NCBI RefSeq assembly: GCF_000429705.1
Contig: NZ_KE386941.1
Location: 1,910,781-1,974,780, forward strand
DNA from: Alteribacter aurantiacus DSM 18675
GTDB taxonomy: Bacteria; Bacillota; Bacilli; Bacillales; Salisediminibacteriaceae
Length of the DNA stretch: 64,000 nucleotides
Direction of reading: 5' to 3'
Shown: one piece after another, positions 8,882 to 17,191 of the stretch
Numbering within the stretch: position 1 is the stretch's first letter
Layout: each line of letters starts with the position of its first letter
The notes under the pieces: model-generated
Told to the model about the DNA's origin: nothing
The model's input: the letters and a program-made list of their open reading frames with translations, nothing else
Databases searched by the model: none
Translations under genes and position numbers: made by a program

Positions 8882-9024
8882 AAAGAAGTGTGGGATGGAG
8901 GCGGAATGTCCTTCGCTTTCCGCGGGGGTGCCGGTGAGCCTCCTCGAGCTAGCGCTCTGTGGGGTCTCACCCGGACTCCCACTCCCGCTGGAGTCTCGGA
9001 CATTCCGCCTCCATCTACTTCTTT
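8882..9024. repeat. Bacillaceae-type palindromic intergenic element, copy 1
   Basis: About 140 bp bounded by an exact 18-bp inverted repeat (8894-8911 and 8998-9015, GATGGAGGCGGAATGTCC). Inside are TTCGCTTTCCGCGGG, CCGGTGAGCCTCCTCGAG and CCCGCTGGAGTCTCGGAC. This wording recurs between genes in many Bacillaceae genomes (general knowledge). It has no coding potential. Confidence 0.8.
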
Positions 9025-9125
9025 GCCAAGTGATGCTTAAATGTTAAATATTTCGGCTCAAAGGGAACCTTTCAACAAAACTCTTATTCTATTAAACATC
9101 TGCTGTTTTAAGCTCGTTATTTGCT

Positions 9126-9445
9126 TTGCAGTAAAACAAATGGAGCGAAAGGCGGCGACTCCGACGGGAATAGCAAAGAGCATTGCTTTTTGAGTGTGGT
9201 ACTGCTTCAAAGCAGTAGCCACCCCTCAGTGCACTTTCCACGGGCATCACTTCAATGAATATGATTAAACTTAATTTCATCTTAAGTGCTGTGTCCTTTT
9301 GACTTGCGTACCTGAACGCCACCAGCGACACTCCTGCGGCAGTAGGAGCCAGGAGAGACTCCGCAAGGGCTTTGCCCGAGGAGGCTCGCCGGCACCGCCG
9401 CGGAAAGGGAGCGGATGGCGTGAAGCGGAGCCTTATGTACTGACA
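9126..9445. repeat. Bacillaceae-type intergenic element, copy 2, inverted and interrupted
   Basis: The right part (9325-9420) carries GACACTCCTGCGG, GACTCCGCAAGGGC and GAGGAGGCTCGCCGGCACC..CCGCGGAAAG. This is the reverse orientation of the element at 8882-9024. The left part (9136-9170) starts GGAGCGAAAGGCGGCGACTCC, which normally begins such elements, but about 150 bp of unrelated sequence separates the two. It may be two nested copies. Frames crossing it are not genes. Together with copy 1 it fills the pilM-pilD gap (8813-9527). Confidence 0.7.
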
Positions 9446-9527
9446 CAAGGAAATACTCATTAAAAAATAAATGTATTATAGATACACGATCCGTCGTTAA
9501 ATCTAGCAATTCTAGCTCTCTGTAGTA

Positions 9528-10283
9528 TTAAAAGATCGACATGTACCATCTCCAGATTTCTTCGCCGTAAAAGTAGACGAGGATGGAGCCTAGGGCGATG
9601 GAGGGGCCGAAGGGGATCGATGACTTTCGGTTCATCCCTTTGAACAGAACACCTACAAGACCTACAATAGCTCCGATCAACGAAGCAAAAAAGATGCTCA
9701 TAATCACGCCAGGAAACCCGAGAACCACACCGATTACCGCATAAAGCTTCACGTCTCCTCCTCCCATCCCTCCTCTAGAGAGAACAGCAAGAGCAAACAA
9801 AATCCCAAACCCGGTAAGCATTCCGATAATGGGAATCCACCACGGATAAAGGTCAGCAAACGTAAGCCTGAGAAGAAGCAACGGTACAAAGAAAAACATA
9901 AGCACTTTATTTAAAATCAAGTAGCTCGTCAGATCACTCACGGTGATAATCACAAGCATGGAAACAAATAAGAGACTTACAATTAGCTCAAAGCTCACGC
10001 CCCAATGGAGGTAGCTTAAGAGAAACAATCCACCGGTGGCAAGCTCCATTAAAGGATATAGTGGGGATACTCGCTTTCCACAGTCGCGGCAACGGCCTCG
10101 TAAGATCACGTATGACAAAACAGGGATTAGTTCCCACGCCGATAACGTGTGACCACACTCCGGACAGCGAGATCTAGGCTTTGAAATCGACTCTTTATTC
10201 GGCATCCGCATGCCCACAACATTGAAGAAAGAACCGAAGATTAAACCTAGTAAAAACACGTAAACACTAATAAGCGTCTCCAA
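9528..10283 (-). CDS. pilD: Prepilin peptidase / N-methyltransferase (PilD/ComC type)
   Basis: Membrane aspartyl protease that removes the leader from type IV prepilins and methylates the new N-terminus. 251 aa with about eight membrane helices. The N-terminal methylase domain includes SFFNVVGMRMP and two CxxC pairs (CPECGHT and CRDCGKR) that bind zinc. The catalytic aspartates are seen in SDLTSY and the GGGDVKLYAVIG motif (GxGDxK). It starts with TTG at 10283, behind GGTGGTGA. It occupies the position that comC has in B. subtilis, between folC and spoIIB, so it may also serve competence pseudopilins encoded elsewhere. Confidence 0.95.
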   Translation of the reverse strand: METLISVYVFLLGLIFGSFFNVVGMRMPNKESISKPRSRCPECGHTLSAWELIPVLSYVILRGRCRDCGKRVSPLYPLMELATGGLFLLSYLHWGVSFELIVSLLFVSMLVIITVSDLTSYLILNKVLMFFFVPLLLLRLTFADLYPWWIPIIGMLTGFGILFALAVLSRGGMGGGDVKLYAVIGVVLGFPGVIMSIFFASLIGAIVGLVGVLFKGMNRKSSIPFGPSIALGSILVYFYGEEIWRWYMSIF

Positions 10284-10380
10284 TCGTCACCACCAGCACT
10301 TTCTATAAGTCGAAAAAAATGGAATCTACTACTATTATAGGGGTTTTTGGGTTGAGGGGGAATAGGATTATACAAGTTAA

Positions 10381-10411
10381 TAAAAGCCCTCAATTTAATT
10401 GAGGACTTTTA
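10381..10411 (-). terminator. Intrinsic terminator of pilA
   Basis: Minus-strand stem TCCTCAATT / AATTGAGGGC followed by TTTTAT, 20 bp after the pilA stop. It makes pilA a single-gene transcript separate from pilD. Confidence 0.8.
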
Positions 10412-10431
10412 CATAGTTATTATTAATCAAC

Positions 10432-10953
10432 TTAATCAGCTATAGAACTTCTACCTTCACTTCTAATATGCTCTATAGAAACCCCTGTTTTTGAAGATAC
10501 GACTTTTGTTGAACCACTGGTCGATGTGTTAAAAACTACATCACCATCACCCTCACTATGAAGAAACTGTACATAATAAGAATACGAATTACCTGTTTTT
10601 TCAATAATTACAAACCCGTCATGATAGTCACCACTGCCATCTGGATTATCCGGCATTTTATCAACATAACCTAATTGGACTAAACCTTCTGAACCTTGTG
10701 TTGCATTACTTATGTCTATGACCTTATTACCTTGTACATCGTTTGAAGTAGCATAAAGCCTTGCAGCATTTGCAACAGTCTCAGCATTCGCAATATGCGC
10801 ATCTTTCTTCGAGTTATCAATAATCCCACCAATTGCCGGAATCGCGATTGCTGCAATAATCCCCAAGATCACGATTACTGCTAGTAACTCCACCAACGTT
10901 AAACCTTTTTCGTTTCTCAACAACGTTCTAAGCTTTTGTTTGTACTTGTTCAC
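10432..10953 (-). CDS. pilA: Type IV major pilin
   Basis: Structural subunit of the pilus. After a short basic leader (MNKYKQKLRTLLRNEKG) comes the class III signal: cleavage after Gly17, then LTLVELLAVIVILGIIAAIAIP with the invariant Glu at mature position 5. The rest is a 156-residue mature pilin with no cysteine pair. Start is GTG at 10953 behind a GGGGGG site 9 nt upstream. It is the only pilin seen in the cluster; no minor pilins are visible. Its own promoter, a c-di-GMP riboswitch with terminator (11185-11311) and a terminator downstream make it a separately regulated gene. Confidence 0.93.
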   Translation of the reverse strand: MNKYKQKLRTLLRNEKGLTLVELLAVIVILGIIAAIAIPAIGGIIDNSKKDAHIANAETVANAARLYATSNDVQGNKVIDISNATQGSEGLVQLGYVDKMPDNPDGSGDYHDGFVIIEKTGNSYSYYVQFLHSEGDGDVVFNTSTSGSTKVVSSKTGVSIEHIRSEGRSSIAD

Positions 10954-11184
10954 TTTAGTGAACCCCCCTTAAGGTTTTTAGTTTGTTGAGTGACACTTTT
11001 TCGCGTACATTGTTCGCATTCGTAATTGGGAACTGTTGCGTCAAACAGGTATTCCTGCGAGAATGACATCCATCGTTGCCCACCAAAATTGATCTTTCAG
11101 TGGACGAACATCCTCCCTGTGGAAAGCGTCCGCCTAGTGCAACATTTCTCGCTTAAAAACCGACAATGTCACAGAATTTGTGTA

Positions 11185-11311
11185 TAAAAAAACCGACACC
11201 ACTACAAAGAGAGACTTGCTTTTATGTATCCATCTCTCTTCGCTGTGTATGCCGGTTGCACTACTCGCTCCACACCGCCCAAGTGCCCATATACAGACGG
11301 TGTTTCATAGC
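11185..11311 (-). ncRNA. Class II cyclic-di-GMP riboswitch with terminator, upstream of pilA
   Basis: On the minus strand the leader contains GGGCACUUG (11280-11288) inside a hairpin loop closed by ACACCGUC/GGCGGUGU, then GAGUAGUGCAACCGGC (11251-11266). These are the conserved c-di-GMP-II aptamer segments, and loop GCACU pairs with AGUGC as the class's pseudoknot. A short P1 (UAUG with CAUA) closes it at 11248-11309. The 3' side of P1 (ACCGGCAUA) is also the 5' arm of a long terminator: 11233-11256 pairs with 11192-11214, then seven U. Ligand-stabilised P1 should therefore block the terminator, an ON switch. pilA begins 232 nt downstream. The aptamer is read directly; the switching direction is inferred. 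Confidence 0.85.
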
Positions 11312-11342
11312 TTCATAGGACTATGTTGTTCACTATAGTAGT

Positions 11343-11371
11343 ATTATAGTTTATATTTCCTATTATGAAAA
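11343..11371 (-). promoter_or_regulatory. Probable SigA promoter of the riboswitch-pilA unit
   Basis: Minus-strand TATAAT at 11343-11348, 17 bp from a weak -35 TTTTCA at 11366-11371. The predicted start, near 11335, lies about 25 nt before the aptamer. It sits between the pilC stop and the riboswitch. Confidence 0.55.
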
Positions 11372-11420
11372 GCCTAAACCTACCTCAAAATAAAAATATT
11401 TCCTATTTTTCTGTGAATAT

Positions 11421-12626
11421 TTACCCAATTGTGTCAAAGATCTCGAACATGGGGATCGCGATGGCTGCTACGATCACGCCAACGACCACTGCCAGACCTA
11501 CTATCAACAACGGTTCGATCGCCGTTTTTAATCGCTCCGTGGCTTGATCGACTTCCACTTCATAAAAATCGGCCACTTTCCCGAGCATTGAATCGAGGCT
11601 ACCGGTCTTTTCACCTACCACGACCATTTGCGTAACGAGAGGAGGGAAAATCCAGTGCTTTTCCATTGGTTCGGCCATAGATTCTCCTTTTTCAAGAGAG
11701 TTTCTCGAATCGCGAATCACTTTAGCTAATACTTCGTTTCCTACGACTCTCTCAACAATCGACGTGGCCTGGAGCACAGGGACTGAGCTCGAAAAAAGAG
11801 AGCTTAACGTCCGAGACATTCGCGCAATTGCCGCTTTTTGCAAAAGACCTCCAAAGATCGGCATTTTAAGTAGGGCATAGTCAAGGTAGTATTTGTACCG
11901 CTTGTCTTTTGCCATAACTGCGATCCCAACACCCATCCCTAAAACAAGTAACATGAGCAACCACCAAAATTGCTGCATCGTCTCTCCGAGGGTCAACACA
12001 AAAGCGGTAATCCAAGGCAATTCTGAACCAAAGCTTGAAAACATATCCGCAAATGTAGGCACAACAAAGGCCAATAAAAACACGACCACACCAAAAGCCA
12101 CAACGCCCACCACCGCAGGATAGGAGATCGCTGATATGACTTTTTGCTTTGTGGCGTGTTGTTTTTCATAATAAACGGCTAGGCGATCGAGAATTTCTTC
12201 AATGTTCCCGCCTGCTTCCCCGGCTTTGATCATGTTTGTAAAAAGAGGGGGAAACACGTGTCGCTGTTTTTCTGTAGCTTCTGAAAAAGAAGCCCCCGTG
12301 CGAATGTCTTCACTTACAGTCGAGAGTCCTTCTTTTAACAGCTTGTTCGACGTTTGTTTTGCCAAAATCTCAATACTGTCCACAAGGCTGAGTCCCGCAT
12401 GAAGAAGGGTGGAGAACTGCCTTAAAAAGATCACCAAATCTTTTGTGGTTACCCGCTGGAACAAGCTCACATCTTTATAAAGCCAGCTGTCCAACGCTTT
12501 TAGTTCCATCACGTTGACGCCCTTTTCCTTGAGCTTAATCCGCGCGTCTTTTTCTGACTCACTTTTTAATTTTCCGTTTACAAGAACGCCGTTTCGGTTC
12601 CTACCACGGTAACGATACATGGCCAT
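11421..12626 (-). CDS. pilC: Type IV pilus inner-membrane platform protein PilC
   Basis: Polytopic platform protein (GspF family) that couples the motor ATPases to pilin polymerisation. About 401 aa with two T2SSF domains, roughly residues 65-190 and 270-395, each with the pattern FLRQFSTLLHAGLSLVDSIE / MSRTLSSLFSSSVPVLQATSIVE and GxxLxxxxxxxxxFPPLxTxMxxxGExxG. Membrane helices lie near 165-190, 218-240 and 368-395. The frame extends to 12632, but the ATG at 12626 is better spaced from AGGTAG. It is the third gene of pilB-T-C, directly abutting pilT, and is followed by the riboswitch. Confidence 0.95.
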   Translation of the reverse strand: MAMYRYRGRNRNGVLVNGKLKSESEKDARIKLKEKGVNVMELKALDSWLYKDVSLFQRVTTKDLVIFLRQFSTLLHAGLSLVDSIEILAKQTSNKLLKEGLSTVSEDIRTGASFSEATEKQRHVFPPLFTNMIKAGEAGGNIEEILDRLAVYYEKQHATKQKVISAISYPAVVGVVAFGVVVFLLAFVVPTFADMFSSFGSELPWITAFVLTLGETMQQFWWLLMLLVLGMGVGIAVMAKDKRYKYYLDYALLKMPIFGGLLQKAAIARMSRTLSSLFSSSVPVLQATSIVERVVGNEVLAKVIRDSRNSLEKGESMAEPMEKHWIFPPLVTQMVVVGEKTGSLDSMLGKVADFYEVEVDQATERLKTAIEPLLIVGLAVVVGVIVAAIAIPMFEIFDTIG

Positions 12627-12632
12627 AATCAT

Positions 12633-13664
12633 CTACCTACTTATGTATAAAGATGCCGCTTCTCGGTTAATTTTCCCGTCGCGAAGCAGGTCGTTCACGT
12701 TCATTTCAAGAGTTTGCATTCCTTGGGCACGGCTCGTTTGAAGCACCGTTGGAATTTGAAAGATCTTCTCGGTTCGAATCAAATTCTTAATCGCGCTGTT
12801 GTTTAACAAAATCTCCGTTGCAGCCACGCGCCCTCGACCGTTTGATGTTTTGATTAAACGTTGAGACACCACAGCTGTTAACACTGAAGCCAATTGAATT
12901 CTAATTTGTCCTTGTTGCTCTGGTGGAAATACATCGATGATTCGCTCGATCGTGTTTGCCGCATCGGTTGTATGAAGCGTACCGAGTACCAAGTGCCCCG
13001 TTTCCGCAGCAGTTACAGCGGTCGCAATCGTTTCTAAATCACGCATTTCCCCTACCAAAATCACATCAGGATCTTGCCTGAGCGTGGCTCGAAGCCCGTT
13101 TGCAAAGTTCTTCGTATCAAACCCTACTTCACGCTGATCGATGATCGAATTCCCGTGCTTATGTAAATACTCAATCGGATCTTCGAGCGTAATAATGTGG
13201 CGCTTCATATGGGTGTTCATATGGTTAACCATCGCAGCAAGAGTCGTCGATTTCCCCGAACCAGTTGGCCCGGTCACAAGAACGAGCCCTTGAGGCTTAC
13301 GGGCAATCGTTTTTAGTACATCAGGCATGTTCAAGTCGTCCAACGTGGGAATCGATGTGGGAACGATCCGAATGGCCAGGCTAATACATGACCGTTGAAA
13401 ATACACGTTTACGCGAAAACGGGACACACCGGGAATGCCATACGAAAAGTCGATCTCCCCTTTTGACTCAAACAGTTCCCACATGTCTTCAGGCATGATC
13501 GCCCTTGCCATCTGTGACGTCATATCAGGCGTTAGGGACTCTTCTTCACATTGAATCAACTCACCATTCACTCGAAAAACTGGACGTACACCAACGGTCA
13601 GGTGAACGTCAGAGGCCTGTTTTTCAAAAGCTGTGATGAGTAACTTTTCCAACCGCTCCTTCAT
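12633..13664 (-). CDS. pilT: Pilus retraction ATPase PilT
   Basis: Hexameric cytosolic ATPase powering pilus depolymerisation, hence twitching motility or DNA uptake. 343 aa, standard length. It has an N-terminal PAS-like domain, Walker A GPTGSGKSTT (about residue 130), the Asp box ITLEDPIEY, the His box HLVLGTLHT, Walker B DPDVILVGEMRD and the PilT hallmark near AIRNLIRE, here AIKNLIRTEK. Between pilB (18-bp gap) and pilC. Presence of PilT implies retractable pili rather than only a competence pseudopilus. Confidence 0.95.
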   Translation of the reverse strand: MKERLEKLLITAFEKQASDVHLTVGVRPVFRVNGELIQCEEESLTPDMTSQMARAIMPEDMWELFESKGEIDFSYGIPGVSRFRVNVYFQRSCISLAIRIVPTSIPTLDDLNMPDVLKTIARKPQGLVLVTGPTGSGKSTTLAAMVNHMNTHMKRHIITLEDPIEYLHKHGNSIIDQREVGFDTKNFANGLRATLRQDPDVILVGEMRDLETIATAVTAAETGHLVLGTLHTTDAANTIERIIDVFPPEQQGQIRIQLASVLTAVVSQRLIKTSNGRGRVAATEILLNNSAIKNLIRTEKIFQIPTVLQTSRAQGMQTLEMNVNDLLRDGKINREAASLYISR

Positions 13665-13682
13665 TGAAAACTGCCCCTCTCT

Positions 13683-15353
13683 CTAATCGTCCAAAGCGAC
13701 CCGAAGTACTTCTTCTAAGGTCGTGTCGCCTTTTTTAGCTTTCAACAAGCCATCTTCCACAAGAAAAATCATATCGTTTGCCATTACGTATTCTTTAATG
13801 GCTGTCATAGGTTGGTTGTTCAAGACGAGCTTTCTAAGTTCATCGTCAATCACAAGGACCTCATGAATCGCCATTCTTCCTCGGTACCCCATATCATTAC
13901 AGGAGGAGCAGCCTTTTCCTTTGTATAAATAATCAATGTCGATCCCTCGCTTTACAAACCACGTTCGCTCTTGCTCAGTTGGTTCATAAGCTTCAGAGCA
14001 TTCCGAGCAGACTCGTCTCACAAGGCGCTGGGCAACAATGCCCGATAACGAATTGGTCACAAGAAACGGTTCCACACCCATATCAATGAGCCTTGGAATT
14101 GTGGATAATGCACTGTTTGTATGAAGAGTACTCATAACCAAATGCCCGGTCAATGACGCTCTGACCGCAATCTCCGCCGTTTCTCGGTCTCGAATTTCCC
14201 CGACCATCACAATGTTCGGATCTTGACGGAGCATGGAGCGAAGACCAGCCGCAAACGTAAGCCCGACTTTCGTATTCACTTGTACCTGATTAATGCCTTC
14301 CATCTGATACTCTACGGGATCTTCGATGGTCATAATGTTCACTTGGTCATCGTTTAAAGCATTTAAGCCAGCGTAAAGGGTAGAGGTTTTTCCAGAACCG
14401 GTTGGCCCGGTAATGAGCACCATCCCAGACGGCTTTTTTAACAAGTTTTCAAAATGATCTTTGTTCACTATATTGAACCCTAAGTCGTCAATACGCGTGA
14501 TCGCTTGATTCATATCCAAGATACGAACCACGATCTTTTCTCCAAACACAGTCGGGAGAGTTGATATTCTTAAGTCGACTTTCTTTTTATCCAAGCTTAC
14601 TTTTACCCGTCCATCTTGCGGTAAGCGGGTTTCTGTAATGTTCAGGTTTGCCATGATTTTTACACGAGCCACTAGGGCGTTTTGAAAATGCTTCGGTAAC
14701 GCTTGTTCCGTTCGTAAAATTCCGTCAATTCGGTAGCGAACGAGAATTTTCGTTTCATGAGGATCCACGTGAACGTCACTCGCCTCTTTTTGCAAAGCAC
14801 TAGCAAAAAGTTGATTCACAAGGCGAATCACAGGCGCATCATCGTCTTCATCAATGGACTGGCTTTCTCGTGCCACTGGCTCCTCTTCCGATTCCTCGAC
14901 CGCAAATTCCTTCATTGATGGCTCGAGCTCATAATACTTGTAAATCGATTGTTGAATGTCTTTCTTCGATGCAATCGAAGGCTCGATCGTAAATCCCGTA
15001 TGCATTCTCAAGTCATCGATGGCCACGAAATCCATCGGGTCGGCCATGGCTACTTTCAGCTTGTCCCCTTCTTTTTGAAACGGTAACACCATGTGGCGCT
15101 TCGCCATTTCTTTAGGTACCAAATTGATGAGCTGCCCGTCTACTGGATGACGATTCAATGCCACATGAGGAATGCCGAGCTGAAACTCGAGCACTTCAAT
15201 GAGTTCTTTTTCCGTGACGAGCCTTTGTTCCAACAAAGCATCCCCAAGTTTTTGGGATCGTTTTTTTGTGGAAACGACGTGTTCGACTTGTTCTTTTGTT
15301 ACGAGTCCTGCTTCGACTAAAATATCTCCTAAACGGCGATGCTTCGTTCTCAT
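13683..15353 (-). CDS. pilB: Pilus extension ATPase PilB with N-terminal MshEN domain
   Basis: Hexameric assembly ATPase of the GspE/PilB family. 556 aa. Residues about 5-60 hold two copies of the MshEN pattern (RLGDILVEAGLVTKEQ and KLGDALLEQRLVTEKELIEVL..Q), a fold known in other PilB/MshE proteins to bind c-di-GMP. Copy 1 departs from the consensus at its last positions (V, V, K for L, L, Q) and copy 2 has K for the first R, so binding needs testing. Walker A is GPTGSGKTSTLYAGL, Walker B is DPNIVMVGEIRDRET, and a zinc-binding set CSEC...CSSC lies near residue 450. First of pilB-T-C; a hairpin lies between it and the upstream VanW-like gene. Confidence 0.95.
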   Translation of the reverse strand: MRTKHRRLGDILVEAGLVTKEQVEHVVSTKKRSQKLGDALLEQRLVTEKELIEVLEFQLGIPHVALNRHPVDGQLINLVPKEMAKRHMVLPFQKEGDKLKVAMADPMDFVAIDDLRMHTGFTIEPSIASKKDIQQSIYKYYELEPSMKEFAVEESEEEPVARESQSIDEDDDAPVIRLVNQLFASALQKEASDVHVDPHETKILVRYRIDGILRTEQALPKHFQNALVARVKIMANLNITETRLPQDGRVKVSLDKKKVDLRISTLPTVFGEKIVVRILDMNQAITRIDDLGFNIVNKDHFENLLKKPSGMVLITGPTGSGKTSTLYAGLNALNDDQVNIMTIEDPVEYQMEGINQVQVNTKVGLTFAAGLRSMLRQDPNIVMVGEIRDRETAEIAVRASLTGHLVMSTLHTNSALSTIPRLIDMGVEPFLVTNSLSGIVAQRLVRRVCSECSEAYEPTEQERTWFVKRGIDIDYLYKGKGCSSCNDMGYRGRMAIHEVLVIDDELRKLVLNNQPMTAIKEYVMANDMIFLVEDGLLKAKKGDTTLEEVLRVALDD

Positions 15354-15413
15354 CGGCTCCTCCTTATGGCTAAAGCCACTGAAAAAGTTACCTTTCCCAG
15401 TGGCTTTTGGCTG

Positions 15414-17123
15414 TTAATATCCCTTTATCTCCTCATCCTCTTCTTCATACACGCCACCAGGTCCAGTCGGACTCCCCGGTTGACCATTGGCCGGATCGTC
15501 TTCACTGTCAGGCCATGTTGGATTGGTTTGATTATGATTGGGGTCTTGGTTATTCCACTGATTGTTGTTTTGGTTGTTATTAGGGGTCTGGTTATTCCAC
15601 TGATTGTTGTTCTGGTTATTGTTTGGACTCTGATTATTCCACTGGTTGTTGTTCTGGTTGTTATTTGGATCCTGGTTGTTCCATTGGTTGTTGTTCTGGT
15701 TGTTGTTCTGGTTGTTATTTGGATCCTGATTGTTCCATTGATTGTTGTTCTGGTTATTATTTGGATCTTGGTTATTCCACTGGTTGTTGTTTTGATTGTT
15801 ATTAGGGTCTTGATTGTTCCACTGATTATTTGGGTCTTGGTTCGGGTTTTGGTTGTTCCATTGATTGTTCGGATCTTGATCGTCGTTCCACTGTCCGTTA
15901 TCCCAGCCGTTCGGATCAGTCGGATCAAAGATGATGTCTTCGTCGATCTCATCTTCCTCCTCTAACTCTTCCAAGCTCCATTCTTCGAGACGATTTTGAG
16001 CTGCATAGTAATCTTCTGACACAACCTCTTCGTCCGGCTCTTCCTCATCAAAGCGGGCAATGGTTCTCGTCGTTTTCACTTGATATCCAGAAGCCCCTTC
16101 ATCAATAACTGCTTTATCACCCACTCGTCGCTGGCTGGAAAAACGCACCCGTGTCTTCGGTTCGATTTGGGAAATCTCCTCCACCTCAACATGGATTCGA
16201 TACGGAAGTTGAAGTCCGTGGAGTTCCGCCTGGAGCGTTGTACCATTCATACTTAATTGAAGTTCATAATCCGTTGCGTTTGGGTTAAAAAACACGAGAT
16301 CTCTTTCATAAGGAACCACGTTCGTATCAAACCCTAAAGGAACGCCTTCAAGGAGCTCATGACGCTGTGAACGCTCCATCACTTCAAAGTTACTCGAAAG
16401 GAGAGCCTCGTAAATGGCGGAAGACAACAGAACCAACTCTTCTCCTTCAATAGGATCTATCCCACTTGTGTCCATCGATTGAAGCAGAGAAAACGAACCC
16501 TCCGCAGGGATCGTCACAGATCCCATCGCCCCAACCCACTGAACGAGTAGTTCACTATTGTAAACGGTTCGAGTAGCCGCATTCAGCGGGCCTTCAGAGA
16601 GCCTGTGCTCTTCATAAACATAATCGTGTACATGCTTTACCGTATCTTCTGCAGGAAGCTTGGCAATTTCTATTTCAATATCTTGTGCGAGCGCTTCCGT
16701 ATTTACAAGCATGGTAGGTTCTTCAATAAATACAAACTTGTCGATATGCTTTTTCAGTTCATTTTCATTGACCGAAACAATCAGGCCATCGGCATACCCT
16801 TCGCCGTTAAAGACGCTCTCAACGGTTTCTTCCACATGAAAGGTAAACGTTTCATGTGGAAGCGTAATCGCTTCATCATACCACGTCAGCACCACATCGG
16901 CTTCTTGTAGCCACCCCGTCGTTTCCCCTTCCAAAGCCAACACGGCCTCGTCTTCACTCATCTCGCTCACATCTACACTAGCCAACTGGGTTTCACGATC
17001 GAGTCGCTCTTTTTCCCAAAATGTGCCGTAAACGAGGGAGCCTGTATAAGAAAAGAGAGAAAGAAACGCGACACTTCCGACTAAAACGAGCAATGTTGCT
17101 GCAAACCACTCATGAAATTTCAT
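15414..17123 (-). CDS. VanW-like membrane protein with Asn/Gln-rich repeat tail
   Basis: 569 aa. One N-terminal membrane helix (about residues 7-30), an extracytoplasmic region of about 100 residues, a VanW-like domain (about 170-300; RTVYNSELLVQWVGAM..SFSLLQ and VPLGFDTNVVPYERDLVFFNP), a short beta region like a G5 domain (VIDEGASGYQVKTTRTI), an acidic stretch, then about 130 residues of WNNQDPNNNQ-type repeats and an acidic C-terminus. VanW-domain proteins are extracytoplasmic and often sit beside pilB in Firmicutes; the biochemical role is unknown. Upstream of pilB by 60 bp with a weak hairpin between, so probably part of the pilus operon. It could act as a cell-wall or surface factor for pilus passage; that is speculation. 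Confidence 0.75.
   Translation of the reverse strand: MKFHEWFAATLLVLVGSVAFLSLFSYTGSLVYGTFWEKERLDRETQLASVDVSEMSEDEAVLALEGETTGWLQEADVVLTWYDEAITLPHETFTFHVEETVESVFNGEGYADGLIVSVNENELKKHIDKFVFIEEPTMLVNTEALAQDIEIEIAKLPAEDTVKHVHDYVYEEHRLSEGPLNAATRTVYNSELLVQWVGAMGSVTIPAEGSFSLLQSMDTSGIDPIEGEELVLLSSAIYEALLSSNFEVMERSQRHELLEGVPLGFDTNVVPYERDLVFFNPNATDYELQLSMNGTTLQAELHGLQLPYRIHVEVEEISQIEPKTRVRFSSQRRVGDKAVIDEGASGYQVKTTRTIARFDEEEPDEEVVSEDYYAAQNRLEEWSLEELEEEDEIDEDIIFDPTDPNGWDNGQWNDDQDPNNQWNNQNPNQDPNNQWNNQDPNNNQNNNQWNNQDPNNNQNNNQWNNQDPNNNQNNNQNNNQWNNQDPNNNQNNNQWNNQSPNNNQNNNQWNNQTPNNNQNNNQWNNQDPNHNQTNPTWPDSEDDPANGQPGSPTGPGGVYEEEDEEIKGY
15530..15890 (-). repeat. Coding tandem repeat (WNNQDPNNNQ, about 42 and 51 bp units)
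   Basis: Inside the 3' part of the VanW-like gene, about nine copies of a WNNQ-(D/S/T)PNNNQNNNQ motif. Copies differ only slightly, with variable numbers of NNNQ steps, as expected for recent slippage. The antisense strand of the repeat yields long spurious frames reading VVLVVIWILV that are not genes. Confidence 0.9.
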
Positions 17124-17191
17124 GACGTCTCCTCCTGTGATTTGAGGCCTTCCAAAAGGGTAAAAACGAACCTTTTGTCTGCCTTCTGAAT

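Noticed and set aside
9092..9509. Two overlapping minus-strand frames of 122 and 75 codons
   Set aside because: They lie wholly in the repetitive intergenic elements, with mixed composition and no ribosome sites.
11185..11256. Simple pilC terminator only
   Set aside because: The long hairpin lies far past the pilC stop, after a promoter, and its 5' arm is part of an aptamer-like fold with specific conserved bases, so a riboswitch expression platform explains it better.
15339..15965. Plus-strand 208-codon frame of Val/Ile/Leu residues
   Set aside because: It is the antisense of the Asn/Gln repeat region of the VanW-like gene; the hydrophobic pattern follows from reading NNQ codons backwards.
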